Source of the DNA: Chara braunii
Taxonomy: Eukaryota > Streptophyta > Charophyceae > Charales > Characeae
Assembly (NCBI GenBank): GCA_003427395.1
Contig: BFEA01000047.1
Span: 489,585-553,584, forward strand
Reading direction: 5' to 3'
DNA: 64,000 bases
The notes under the pieces were generated by a model that saw only the letters and a program-made list of their open reading frames with translations, was not told the origin of the DNA and searched no databases. Shown in pieces: positions 46,401 through 56,534 of this stretch (its first letter is position 1; each line of letters begins with the position of its first letter). The position numbers and the translations under genes are program-made.

Positions 46401-47904
46401 CTAGAGATGTCATCCGCCAATTCCAGGGAAAGCGTCCAAGGAAGATAACCGCATTTCACCACAGAAGAATCTGCTGTGCACAGTTCCAGTTGACGTCACC
46501 ATCGATGGGATAGGGCCACACCTAAGATATCGCTTCGAATTCTCCTCGCCCGTTCGGAAGACAAATTTCTAAAATTCCTCGATGCGGTCCTACAAACCCT
46601 GAATTATGATAATCTCTTCTCGACAAGGCGAGAATCACTCGTTAACGCCTTTCACGACTTGCTGAAAGGCGTGTCACCTAATCCTCGCTACAACAGCCAT
46701 AATCCAGGCATCGTGCTGATTGCTGATATCGGCCTCTTTTTTCGATGTGATGCCATTATCCCACGAAATCGGCGAGACCTCGTTACCATCCAAATACTCA
46801 TTGGGGCGTGACAAGGCGTGGTCAGCGAACATGCTTCACAGCCCAATAGACAACCATTAGCGGCGAAGTCACAACTCCACGAAACGAACGCCACACACGA
46901 CGATCGCCCATTCACTTCAACAATGGCAACGACAACCCATCTCCTATCCATAAGCACGACGCCTGAGAGATAGAACTCCCTCCGCAATCTGCCTACACCT
47001 CTTCGATTACCGGCCACCACATACCTCACACAATACAATCTTCCAAGGATACGCAAGTGCAGAACTAACACAGAATTCACACGGGTCTTCAAAGACCTGG
47101 ATAACCGTAATACATCGAAGCTATCATACCGGACGAGACCGAAACGGCAGTGCAAACAACACGCAGTATTGCTACCCCGAGTCCTTAACAGTACACAGCG
47201 ACGAGCAAGGGGCTGCATAACCCGATCTACATCGGAGCACAGCAAAACAGCCCGCAACCTCCTGTCGCTCATTGAGCTGTATACCCTGTTAGTAAGATCA
47301 TTACCACTGCTGCTATCCCACTACGACAGCATGCTCCAAAGACCGCACAATTGTTTATCATGTATACTTCTCAGCCCACCACCTTAGAACTATACCTTAA
47401 ACATCGACTTCCACCGCTACATCGAGTTGTATTCTGCATGAGCACTGCCACACCCCAACGTTCATACCACACTCCCTTCCACTCCCGGGCCTTCAAGATA
47501 CCTGCATATCCTGCTCAGATGATGTCACGTCACAATCGCCCACCTATCAGCATCGACCAACACGGACTATGCTTCTCGCCTCCACAGCGCCTCGTGTAAG
47601 CAGCTACCTAGCGTTTCTCCTTCAACCGCTCCACTCGCCATCTCATGGCCGAATCGAAGTGGAGCCCTTCCACACATCATTCGCTCTTATATCCGTTCCT
47701 TCGATCTCTCTTCCAATCCCACCATGCCGCTTGATTTTGACACCGAGAGCATTCATCCCACATAACACCCGCAATTCGCCCTTTCCTCGACGCTCACCAG
47801 CTCAATACACAACCGTAATCAGACTCAAAGGCTAACCTGCGCAAAAATAACTACTGATGAAACACGTTGCAGAGAGACAGGGAGGCAGAAACGAAACTCA
47901 CCAT
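42237..47904 (-). CDS. RPS27: Ribosomal protein eS27 (RPS27), three exons
   Basis: Small-subunit ribosomal protein of the cytosolic ribosome; a zinc-ribbon protein near the beak of the 40S. Exons: 47904-47902 (ATG only), 44762-44632, and 42363-42237 (stop TAG 42237-42239), total 86 residues, the normal plant length. Splice sites fit: ATG|GTGAGT, CAG|GTG, AT|GTGAGT, GCAG|C; introns are 3139 and 2268 nt. Exon 2 encodes [14 protein letters not shown] through [13 protein letters not shown]; exon 3 encodes [11 protein letters not shown] through [10 protein letters not shown]. The zinc ligands are C39, C42, C58 and C61. An intron right after the start codon is typical of this family. No stop or frame break is seen, so the gene is probably functional. 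Confidence 0.96.
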
Positions 47905-48035
47905 GGCTGAAGCTTGCTGAACAGACGCAACGACGAGGCAAACAGCGCTCACACCACTACCCGCGCTCACGCAACACGAGTTCACAGCCGACTCACAGCC
48001 GACCCACGAAGGCCCATCACCTCGGCGTTCAGTTG

Positions 48036-48042
48036 TATATAA
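48036..48042 (-). promoter_or_regulatory. TATA-like box of the eS27 gene
   Basis: Minus strand TTATATA, 132-138 nt upstream of the eS27 ATG, leaving room for a 5' UTR of about 100 nt. Position is plausible; the transcription start is not visible from sequence alone. Confidence 0.45.
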
Positions 48043-48218
48043 TTTACCGCCGGGGGTAATCAGATCGCCAGGTCTGCTGGCACTCCCATTCCGGCCCAGT
48101 GGAGCCGCGCGAGCTTGACCTTGCCCATGAGCCTGCCGAAAACGGGGGGACACTGCCAGAGAATTGCGATTCTTACCGAAACCCCGATCTCAATTCGCTC
48201 CGGCCCTTGGGGGACACT

Positions 48219-48328
48219 CTACCGGGGCAAGGTCCCACTTGCACGGATTAGGAGATTTCGGCCGTTGATCTCGGCTATCTACGGTCTCTATCTCTTAATT
48301 CGTGCTAGTGGGACCTAGCCCCCGGTAG
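48219..48328. repeat. Inverted repeat upstream of eS27
   Basis: Arms 48219-48239 (CTACCGGGGCAAGGTCCCACT) and 48307-48328 are reverse complements apart from one substitution and a one-base gap. A small foldback or a promoter-region palindrome. Confidence 0.7.
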
Positions 48329-48481
48329 CAGCTCAGTTTCCCCGCACGGCATATGGTTCACCGGCGGAAGGGACAGCGGCTAACGTGGGCTAACGGTGGT
48401 GGGAAGTCGCGGAGAAGAGGGGGACAACAGCCGGAGCAAGAGCACGCCGCGAGCAGAACAATGGCAGCAAACAGGTTGAGG

Positions 48482-49130
48482 GGTCTGATCCCCTACTCTC
48501 AGAGAAAACCCCTTCTTTTTCGGATATACATGAGGACAACCAAAAAAAGAAATCCACATCCAGCGTCCTAGCTCCGTTGGTAAGGCAGGCAAGTGGCATT
48601 CAGGAGGTCTTGGGTTCAATCCTCATTGGCCTCATGCACTTTCCTGGGTAAGTGGTCCAACTGTGGACTGTGGACTTGAACCTGTGATGGGTTGTTTTTT
48701 AATAGTGGTAGCCGTCATCGTTTTTCTCAATATTCGAAGTTTCTAGTAGTTCTTTTTTTTTTTCTTTTCTTTTTTTCTTTTTTCTATATCATGGATGTCC
48801 ACAGTGCGATTTCTACCGACAGACCCCTGAAGAGGCTGGGCTTGGTGACCAGCCGAAACCGGTCGGGTCATGCGCCAACCGGATCTTGTGTCCGTGCATT
48901 GTACTTCCCGTTAACTTTTACGTCACGTTCGGGTTTTCGTACTTGGACTACCTTTTCTCTTCTCTCTCCTCTCTCTTCTTCTCTTTTCTCTCTCTCTCTC
49001 TCTCTCCCTCTCTTTTTCAAAGGTGATTTCAGTGTGTCTGCAGCTCTGCAGGATACATGTATGGTTTTGGATGTGTCCCCATCGTTTGCTTGTTGACTTC
49101 TCCACGTATTGAGTTTGTCTGTATTGACAA
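48482..49130 (+). repeat. Inverted copy of the PLE 5' region
   Basis: From about 48650 (GTAAGTGG...CTGTGGACT) to 49125 (CACGTATTGAGT...GTCTGTATT) the plus strand matches the minus strand 54815-54285 with high similarity, including a T-rich tract, a TC microsatellite and a TGCAGGATACATGTATGG block. Thus the sequence at the 5' side of the PLE is present a second time, inverted, beyond its 3' repeat. 48482-48560 is itself inverted at about 49600-49690 (CCCCTTCTTTTTCGGATAT). Confidence 0.88.
48562..48634 (+). other. tRNA-derived SINE head
   Basis: Box A TAGCTCCGTTGG (48569-48580) and box B GGGTTCAATCC (48612-48622) with tRNA-like spacing of 31 bp between them. The same head, on the minus strand, occurs at 49575-49511. 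No clean cloverleaf with a CCA-ready acceptor, so tRNA-derived rather than a gene. Confidence 0.65.
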
Positions 49131-49135
49131 CTTGA

Positions 49136-49390
49136 TTGCCTTCAGGGAACCCCCAATGGGGAACACCGGCCAGGAGACAGAGGGACCGAGCATCACCAGG
49201 GTGGCGTTAATTACCTTCAGGGAACCCCCCACCGGACAACGATGGCAGAGGGACCGAGCATCATCTGAGTGGCCGGTCGCTGTGCCTCCCTGACTTCCCC
49301 TCACCAGGGTGGCCTTGATTGCCTTCAGGGAACCCCCACCGGACAGCGGTGGCAGAGGGACCGAGCATTATCTGAGTGGCCAGTCGCTGT
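49136..49390 (+). repeat. ~65-bp minisatellite (TGCCTTCAGGGAACCCCC)
   Basis: Three units of TTGATTGCCTTCAGGGAACCCCC...GG(C/A)AGAGGGACCGAGCAT(C/T)A(C/T). The inverted counterpart, two to three units, is at 54994-55175, so the array belongs to the large inverted structure around the PLE. Confidence 0.8.
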
Positions 49391-49398
49391 GCCTCCCC

Positions 49399-49814
49399 GA
49401 CTACCCCTCCCCCTATGAACATCAGGCTTTTTAATGCCAATTGGGGGGAGCAAGGGACTCTCTATAGGTGGCGAGTGCCAAGCATGCCCAGGAAGGTACA
49501 TGAGGCCAATGGGGATTGAACCCAAAACCTCCTGAATGCCACTTGTATGCCTTACCAACTGAGCTAGGTCGCTGGATGTGGATTTCTTTTTTTGGTTGTC
49601 CTCAATGAGGATCATGAATATCCGAAAAAGAAGGGGATTTTTTTTTATGGTTGTCCTCATATCCGAAAAAGAAGGGGTTTTCGCTGAGAGTAGCGGGCAT
49701 CATCTGCCATGTGCCTTCCCAACTACCCCTCCCCCTATGAACATCAGGCTTTTTAATGCTAATTGGGGGGAGCAAGGGAATCTCTAGAGGTGGCGAGTGC
49801 CAAGCATGCCCAGA
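49399..49814. repeat. 93-bp direct repeat flanking a SINE-like head
   Basis: 49399-49492 and 49721-49814 share CTACCCCTCCCCCTATGAAC through GGTGGCGAGTGCCAAGCATG with about four differences. The minus-strand SINE head (49575-49511) and a duplicated GGATATTCGG-type segment lie between them. Confidence 0.85.
49511..49575 (-). other. tRNA-derived SINE head, opposite orientation
   Basis: On the minus strand, box A TAGCTCAGTTGG (49566-49555) and box B GGGTTCAATCCCC. It matches 48562-48634 closely (AAGTGGCATTCAGGAGGT is identical), giving two heads 0.9 kb apart pointing at each other. Confidence 0.7.
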
Positions 49815-49978
49815 GTGCCAACTTAAACGTCACAAGATCAAACCTACCTCCCCCAAAAAACTTAGGCTCACAACCAACTTTCCATCCAAACCGGTACTGT
49901 AACACTACATACGTCACATGTTCAAATCCTACAATACTCATTCCTCAACAATCTATGCAACTTCGATCCCACCAATGA
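49811..49978 (-). repeat. PLE terminal direct repeat, 3' copy
   Basis: 168 bp, CAGAGTGCCAACTTAAACG through ATCCCACCAATGAT. Differs from 54826-54993 at four positions. Such pseudo-LTRs are normal for PLEs, formed by template-primed reverse transcription of tandem copies. Confidence 0.92.
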
Positions 49979-50087
49979 TCAACAACTAAACGTACCAACT
50001 ACAAAAAATCCACAAGACAGGAAAAAGAAAGAAATACAAGAACAAAAACAGAATTAAAAAAGCACCAGAATAGCACCGCTCAGTCAG

Positions 50088-52545
50088 TTACCTACCACTA
50101 GTACTACACTTATGATCTCGCCGAGTCAACACATCCACCCAATATTTCCACAAACCACCAAACTTTCGAGAAAAATTAGCCAAAGATTGATCAAAATACT
50201 CGTCAGGATATCCACGTCGCCACAACTCAGTTTTGAGGGTGAATAGAAAGGAAAGTTCGGTGTCGGCTACTGATGAAAACCGACTCGCTCTGTGTAAAAA
50301 AAAAACAATAACAGTCATTTTTTGCTGCTTACATGAATAGGAACAAAAATCTTGTATGCTTTGAAAAATCACTTTTCCACATACCGGTCCTCGTTGGTTC
50401 TTATGGACTGGCATGCACACAATTTCATTCGTCCCTTCGAATGTTTTTAGGACACAACCAAGGTAGTCCCAGGAGCTCCCGTTGTCAGTCTTCTCAAGAA
50501 CAAGATTCTTATCGTAACATGATTGAAACTTCTTCAAAATACTCAGTGCATGATGAAATGTCGAAGCATCTTTCTTCTTGTATTTGATGAAGACTGATAC
50601 ATCATCCACCAATCGACACCCTGCAAATAACGCCCGATCTTTACCCAATGACTTCAAAAAGGTCCACTCACTGTATGTACACAACAAGCATGCCAAAGCC
50701 GGACTTGTAGATTTTCCCATAGGAATTCCGACATGCTGCTGCAGCAACATATCTGCGGTCATGATAAACGTGTTACTCAACTCGTACTGTACAAATGCAA
50801 AAAGCAACGAAAAATTAAAATGAAGCCACCCAACTTCTTTCTTTCCTTTCACAATTTTCGCCTCCTTTCCTCTAGTCTTAACAGCTACGGCATAAAATCC
50901 CTCATTCTCCCAATATCCAATTACCCATGCAACAACACGAAGGATAGACGGGTGCGGGGGATTGGTGAACATCTCTTTGATGTCAAACGACGCACCAACC
51001 AGGCCATCCTTCCGACCAACTCGTCCATTGATAAACTGAATCCTGTCCATCAAATCTTCAGTACAATGAAGGTTCAGATTGGAGCTGCTCAGAAGTCTCC
51101 ATAGCAAATAATTAATGGATCTTGAAATAAGCTTACCTCCAGCCGCAGAGCATTTTGGGTAGGAGGGACAAATAGGTCTCCATCGACTGGTGTCCTTGTG
51201 CTTAGGAAAGCAGTACGCCCTACCAAACTGCCCATCTTTGTTCCATCGCCCGACCTGATAAAGAGAAGTCTGTCGATAGACCAGTGAAACGTCTTCAAGC
51301 ACCTCCGACTCCTCCTTGCGTACTACAGAGAAACCAGTATTATCCAAGAACAAGGACCTCTTCCCCTTCTCGTACACCGTAGGACAACAGCCAAAGGTAT
51401 CGCCTAAATTATGATCTAAAGGACACAACACCAAACCTTCCAACTTGTCACAACATTGCAACACTTCTTCTATACTGCAACCAACGATTCATTCCTTCAC
51501 CTTCAACAAGCACGCAGGAAGATGGGAAAACAGATAATCTTGGGAATTACAAGGAGGTAACGAAGAGTCAGCACGAAACGCAGCGAGAATTTCATGCTTA
51601 ACTGATATCAACTGAGAACGATTAGAGGGTCGCACTATGTTCTTGCTATTGTTCATCCATTCAGGAACAAATCCAGTTTTCGAGAAACGGAAGGCTACAT
51701 GTCCATCAATTCGTGGAAAACGGTCATCCATAGAATTACACACACAATTAAACGTTGAACCTCGTGCAACACGCCTAAAGTTGTAAACCAAGTCACCAAT
51801 AGACCGGTTTCGACACCATACAACATGAAGTCGTCTGACCAGCATATCCTTCCACACCTCCGAGATAGGTAAGGACCTGATCAAACTAGCACACAACTGT
51901 CGAACGCCCACCTTACTCACTGTCTCGTCATACGTCAACCTAACCACAATCTTTTGTCGTACTTGAATACTAAACCAGAATGAAATAGCTCTTGACAGAA
52001 TACATCGCAGTCTGCCCCGAGTTCGCTTCTTCGAAAACGTACGAATAGCAGAAAAAGCTAAAATCAAGGAATCAAGAGGTCAGGACACCAAGATTGTGCG
52101 AGTAACAGGTCAACTAAGAAAGTTGATCAGAGTAGGTTTGTAGATAAATGTTTTAGAAAGAAAGGAAGTGACATGCTCAAACACCAACACAACCCCGGGC
52201 TTGATCCATCCCCGCACATGCCTAAAAAGTCCACAACCATACTGACCGGATATAATTGATCCACCAAAAAGTCGCCGAACCACTTTTCACTTGTCAGTCA
52301 ACAACGTCCCACCACAACACTTGACCGTACATTGGACCCTGCCGCTAGCCCGACAGTGATCAAGAATACAGAGGAGACTAAAAGAAGAAAGACCGAAGTC
52401 GGAACAGAAAAGAAGTAACGAAAAAGAAGGTTCGACAACGAGACAACCACCACCCTCCCGCTTCTTCTTCCTTCGACGTTCCCGAAGTCCTAATTTTCTC
52501 TTCCTAGATCGTTTGACTTTATCATGTGAAGTCAGCGCCGGTGAC
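50088..52545 (-). pseudogene. PLE reverse transcriptase
   Basis: The main frame 51464-50088 (458 codons) contains RFRPICPS-like RWRPICPSYPKC (residues 104-115), SFDIKEMF (159-166, first catalytic Asp), GIPMGKSTSPALA (246-258) and LVDDVSVF (285-292, the two Asp of the active site, VDD instead of the common YADD). It continues the frame 52067-51489, separated only by one TGA (51489). That upstream part carries a C-V-C motif and FPRIDGHVAFRF, typical of PLE RT N-termini. Further upstream (52545-52070) the same frame is open apart from two TGA codons. The RT is homologous to telomerase RT. All catalytic Asp are intact. Confidence 0.93.
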
Positions 52546-53016
52546 AGTAAACGAATTAAAAAACTTTTTACAATGAGCCAGATCCTCTTTTGAACACAGA
52601 CAAAGAGGTAACACCACATAATTTTGCACCCCGTTCCTTCTCATCCACCTATACAGTTTTTCATTCCTCCTGCCTGTAGCAACCATCGACGTATTAGTAC
52701 TGCGATAAACATGTTCCCCCCATCTCGTGTGCAAATCACGCGAAGTACTCCCTACATAGATCTGACGATACCATGGAGATACGAGCACATACACAAGAGG
52801 ACCCCACATCGAATCCAAATCCACACCAGCATAGACCACACGTCGTAGAAATCCACACAACTTATTACCCCACGCGACGACATGATTAGAGATCATAAGA
52901 GCAAATTCTACACACGCCAAACTACTCACCGGTTTACTCCGAACAAAATCAGTGGAAGCTAACCTCAATTTGATACACCATCTAAGCAGATTCCAGAGAG
53001 TCGCGCTCGGATACAA
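52522..53016 (-). pseudogene. GIY-YIG endonuclease domain of the PLE
   Basis: VYVLVSPWYRQIYVGSTSRD carries the GIY (as VYV) and YIG (as YVG) halves 10 residues apart. The catalytic Arg is in LHTRWGEHV, followed by a candidate Glu in RRNEKLYRWM and a conserved NYVVLPL strand. This is the expected order and spacing of the GIY-YIG fold, which nicks target DNA to prime reverse transcription. It stands before the RT, not after it. The frame is the same as the coiled-coil region upstream, interrupted by TAG and TAA at 53017-53022, and shifts near 52545 into the RT frame. Confidence 0.9.
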
Positions 53017-53019
53017 TTA

Positions 53020-54215
53020 CTACGAAGTTGCCGAGTCAGGGAGAACCTCGGTACTGCCTTCATTTACCTGCTCAGGTCCGTCCATCACATCGTGAATAAC
53101 TACACCACCATTCTTACGCGTCTGCGACCCACAAGCTGCATCTGCCCGTTTCTGTGCAATCTCTTCCTTCGTCTTCTCAAGAGTGATGTACGTGACCTCC
53201 TCCTTGCTACAGATGGCTAGAATATCTTCCTTTTTAAGATTCTTTGACAACTTTCGTTGCTGCTGAAGAACACTCTCTCGGTTCGTCAATCTCGGTGTGG
53301 CAACTTTCTTGCCTTTGTCGCCTTTGTCAGTCGTGGCCACTTTGTCCGATCATGTGCATAGATTCGAGACCAACGATGTTTTTCTAACATCCAAACTCGC
53401 CATCTGTTCTTTGAGTCGATCCAACTCCTGCTCCGCTTCTTTGAGCCCATTCATCTCTCTTAATCTCCATTCCTTCAATAGCTCAATCTCATGCTCTTGA
53501 TGAGCCATTGCCTGTTTCGCCTGCTCCTTGTCAAAGGATGGCGACACAGTCGGAATCATCGTCGTGCGACTTCCTGTTCGAGGCGTTGGTGTCGGAGTTA
53601 CCGCAACACTATCACGTTTGTTCACAGACCGAAGTGCCTCGGATTTCCAGACTTCAACCACGCCCAACGCTTCTGCATTGACAAGCTTCAATCGTTGAAT
53701 CTCCTCTTCCATTGCCGCAAATCTCTTCTCAGATCTCTCTTTCTCCTCCCTTAATGCCTTCTAGTATTTATCAAATTCCGACTCAGACGACGATCCCACG
53801 TTGGTGGCCTGCGACTTCCCTTTCAGGTAAAACTCAAGTTCCGCTCCGAGCTTCACCACCTCCTCGCTTTCCGAACTCTTCTTATTTTGCAATAGTTCAT
53901 TAACCACCTCAAGTTTCCCTCCTAGCTCTAGACTCATTTGAGCATGCAACTCCTCTCTCTCCTTCTTTGTCTCTTTTCTCCGCTCTTCATCTTCCTTTTC
54001 ACGCTTCTTACGCTTTTCTTATTCTTCTTTGACTTTCTCACGCTCCATTTCGGCATCATGTCGTGCCTTAATGGCCGCTACAGTAACTTCGAGACTTTCA
54101 ATCCTCCACCATAGCTATAACCATAGCCGTCGAATGACGTACCACCAGCAGGAACGGTAACCACTTGGTTGTTCTGCGCAGGAACCAAGGCAGTACTAGT
54201 ATTGGCTTGACCAGA
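53020..54215 (-). pseudogene. N-terminal coiled-coil region of the PLE protein
   Basis: Frames 53949-53761, 53712-53350 and 53340-53020 are one reading frame broken by single stops (TAG 53761, TGA 53350; also TAA near 54019). The product is rich in Glu, Lys, Arg and Leu with heptad-like spacing (EIELLKEWRLREMNGLKEAE, LDRLKEQMASL), a clear coiled coil. It includes the basic stretch KGDKGKKVATPRLTNRESV and begins with a Gly/Tyr-rich segment near 54215-54110 (GGTSFDGYGYSYGG). It precedes the GIY-YIG in frame, so it was probably part of one polyprotein. Function unknown; RNA binding or multimerisation is a guess. Confidence 0.75.
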
Positions 54216-54406
54216 CTATAGACGCCTACAACATAACTCGAAGCCACTCGTATGTAGTAGGACTCCTACGACGGTTACCTCGTGTAGAAAGGTTGTTAAT
54301 ACAGACATACTCAATACGTGGAGAAGTCAACAAGCAAACGATAGGGACATGTCAAAAACCATACATGTATCCTGCAGAGTTGTAGACACACACTGACATC
54401 ACCTTT

Positions 54407-54437
<31 letters not shown>

Positions 54438-54438
54438 G

Positions 54439-54493
<55 letters not shown>

Positions 54494-54825
54494 GAAGAAG
54501 AGAGAGGAGAGAGAAGAGAAAAGGTAGTCCAAGTACGAAAACCCGAACGCGACGTAAAAGTTAACGTGAAGTACAAGGCATGGACACAAGGTCCGGTTGG
54601 CGCATGACCCGACCAGTTTCGGCTGGTCGCCAAGCCCAGCCTCTTCAAGGATCTGTCGGTAGAAAACGCACTGTGGACATCCTAGATATATAGGAAAAAA
54701 AAAAAAAAAAAAACCCTAGAAACTTTGAATATTAAGAAAAACGATGACGGCTACCATTATTAAAAAACAACCCATCACAGGTTCAAGTTCACAGTCCACA
54801 GCTACAAAATACTGCGCCACTTACT

Positions 54826-54993
54826 CAGAGTGCCAACTTAAACGTCACGAGATCAAACCTACCTCCCCCAAAAAACTTAGGCTCACAACCAACTTTCCAT
54901 CCAAACCGGTACTGTAACACTACATACGTCACATGTTCAAATCCTACAGTACTCATTCCTCAACAATCTCTGCAACTTCGATCCCACCAACGA
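54826..54993 (-). repeat. PLE terminal direct repeat, 5' copy
   Basis: 168 bp matching 49811-49978 with four substitutions. It is followed, toward the coding region, by the sequence that is present inverted at 48.65-49.13 kb. Confidence 0.92.
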
Positions 54994-55175
54994 TGTTCCG
55001 TGAAGGCAATCAAGGCCACCCTGGGCTGAAACGATGCTCGGTACCTCTGCCACCGCTGTTCAGTGGGGGGTTCCCTGAAGGCAATTAAGGTCACCCTGGT
55101 GATGTTCGGTCCCTCTGTCCCCTGGCCGGTGTTCCCCATTGGGGGTTCCCTGAAGGCAATCAAGGCCACCCTCAG
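54994..55175 (-). repeat. Inverted counterpart of the 49136-49390 minisatellite
   Basis: GGGGGTTCCCTGAAGGCAAT(C/T)AAGG(C/T)CACCCT repeated two to three times. It is the outer flank of the 5' PLE repeat and mirrors the plus-strand array downstream of the element. Confidence 0.8.
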
Positions 55176-56400
55176 ATTAGACACACAATATTGAATTTAC
55201 CTGGGCTGGTTAGTCCGATGATACCTCAAGGCCATCGCCCTTTTGAAAAAGAAAAAAGAAAAAAAAGGAAATCCACAATGCCAAGGAACAGTTCAACAGA
55301 CTGTGGGATACACTGAGGTCAGCATCCTTTGGCTGCTATCTTTGATGGTAACTCCATCAGCAGTCTGGTTGGTGAGCAGGGGAATAGAGGTAGATCTATG
55401 GTACAGACGTTGCATCACCAGGCACATGTGGTGAGAATGTCCGACGTCTAAACGGATTTGGAAGTAGTGGGAGTACCACTGGAAGAAAATTGGGCGGGAA
55501 GGAGTTGACTGGGAAGAGAGGTGGGTACTGCTAGGATTCCTTCGCCCAGGGGTAAGAGCAAAAAGTGGCTGGGGATACATAGCTCATGTGATCAGAGGAA
55601 AACCCTCTGCAAAGTGATATGGGCAGACCGCAACAGAGCAAGATTCTAGAGCAAACCAATGTGAGATGTGGAGCTAAAAGCAAGGATCAAACAAGGTGTT
55701 AAACAGACAAATCTCAGTGGAATGGAGAAGGATTGTGCACAGGGGGAAGAGGTGACCGAAGACAGTTGAATTGGTTTCTGAACACTTGGGCACAAAGAAA
55801 TCAAATGGTTGTTGTTCATGCCACCAAGGGACTAGTCAGTTCTGAGTGGATTCGAGAAAAGACAGCCCAAGGGTAGACAGAGGGGGCCAGAGGGAAGAGT
55901 CGGGAGAGAGTAGGAAGCGACCAAGTTTAGATAGAGAGGATAGGAATTGACCAGGGCACTCGGTCCCACTTAGGGCCACTATGAACACTAGGAGAGTGTC
56001 GGTAGTTCCCGGACGTGGTTCTCTGAGTCGTGTTAGTCCCAGACGTAGGTCAAAGCTTGGAGTTCAGTTATTGACATAGTTCCATTATATGAATGGTGAG
56101 CAATTCTTCCGCAAGTGGGTAGGGATGTGACATCATATTATTCGGTTATGCAAGAATGTCCTCTTCAGTTTCAAATAATACTTAGGTTAGCTCAAACCTT
56201 GGTACATGAGAGTTCTTTAGGCGATGCCTATAAGCTAAGCTGGTTGATGTTGTGAGATACATTCCGGGTTGAATTGTGAGGTCCCCGGCCTCAAAGTTCG
56301 CTATTTGGTAATGAACGTGGATGATTAGGGAAAATAAATAAATAAAAAAAGTCCAACACAACCTTCTTTTTTCCCTTTTTTCCCCTTTTTCTGTTTTTTT
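55176..56400. other. No gene recognised; A-tailed repeat at 55216-55268
   Basis: The A-tailed repeat matches 40038-40092. The remainder has short frames on both strands and no family motif. Confidence 0.5.
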
Positions 56401-56534
56401 TTTCTGTTTTNTTTTTNCCNNTTTTTNTNNTTTTTTTTTCNNTTTTTTTTTTCCNTTTTTTTTTCCNTTTTTTTTCCNTTTTTTTTTNCNTTTTTTTTTT
56501 CCCTTTTTTTTCCCTTTTTTTTCCCTTTTTTTTT
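56401..56534. other. T-rich low-complexity tract with N bases
   Basis: Runs of T with CC and single to double N between 56411 and 56490: poor base calling in a poly(T) tract, or a collapsed gap. The base order is not reliable. Confidence 0.9.

Larger units (their letters stand above)
49811..54993 (-). mobile_element. Penelope-like element, permuted GIY-YIG/RT type
   Basis: The minus strand encodes, in order, a coiled-coil region, a GIY-YIG nuclease and a PLE reverse transcriptase, bounded by 168-bp direct repeats (54993-54826 and 49978-49811, four differences). Nuclease before RT is the reverse of canonical Penelope and matches the Chlamys/Naiad-type PLEs of the green lineage and protists. 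RT lies between a 5' region that is also present inverted at 48.65-49.13 kb and a short 3' UTR (50087-49979). At least seven in-frame stops and two or three frame changes make it nonautonomous. The low divergence of the repeats suggests a fairly recent insertion. Confidence 0.9.

Noticed and set aside
46688-47272. 194-codon minus-strand frame inside eS27 intron 1
   Set aside because: No domain, Arg/Cys/Val-rich composition without coding pattern; one random frame of this size is plausible in 128 kb of double strand with this base composition.
50733-51104. 123-codon plus-strand frame opposite the PLE RT
   Set aside because: Antisense shadow of the RT frame.
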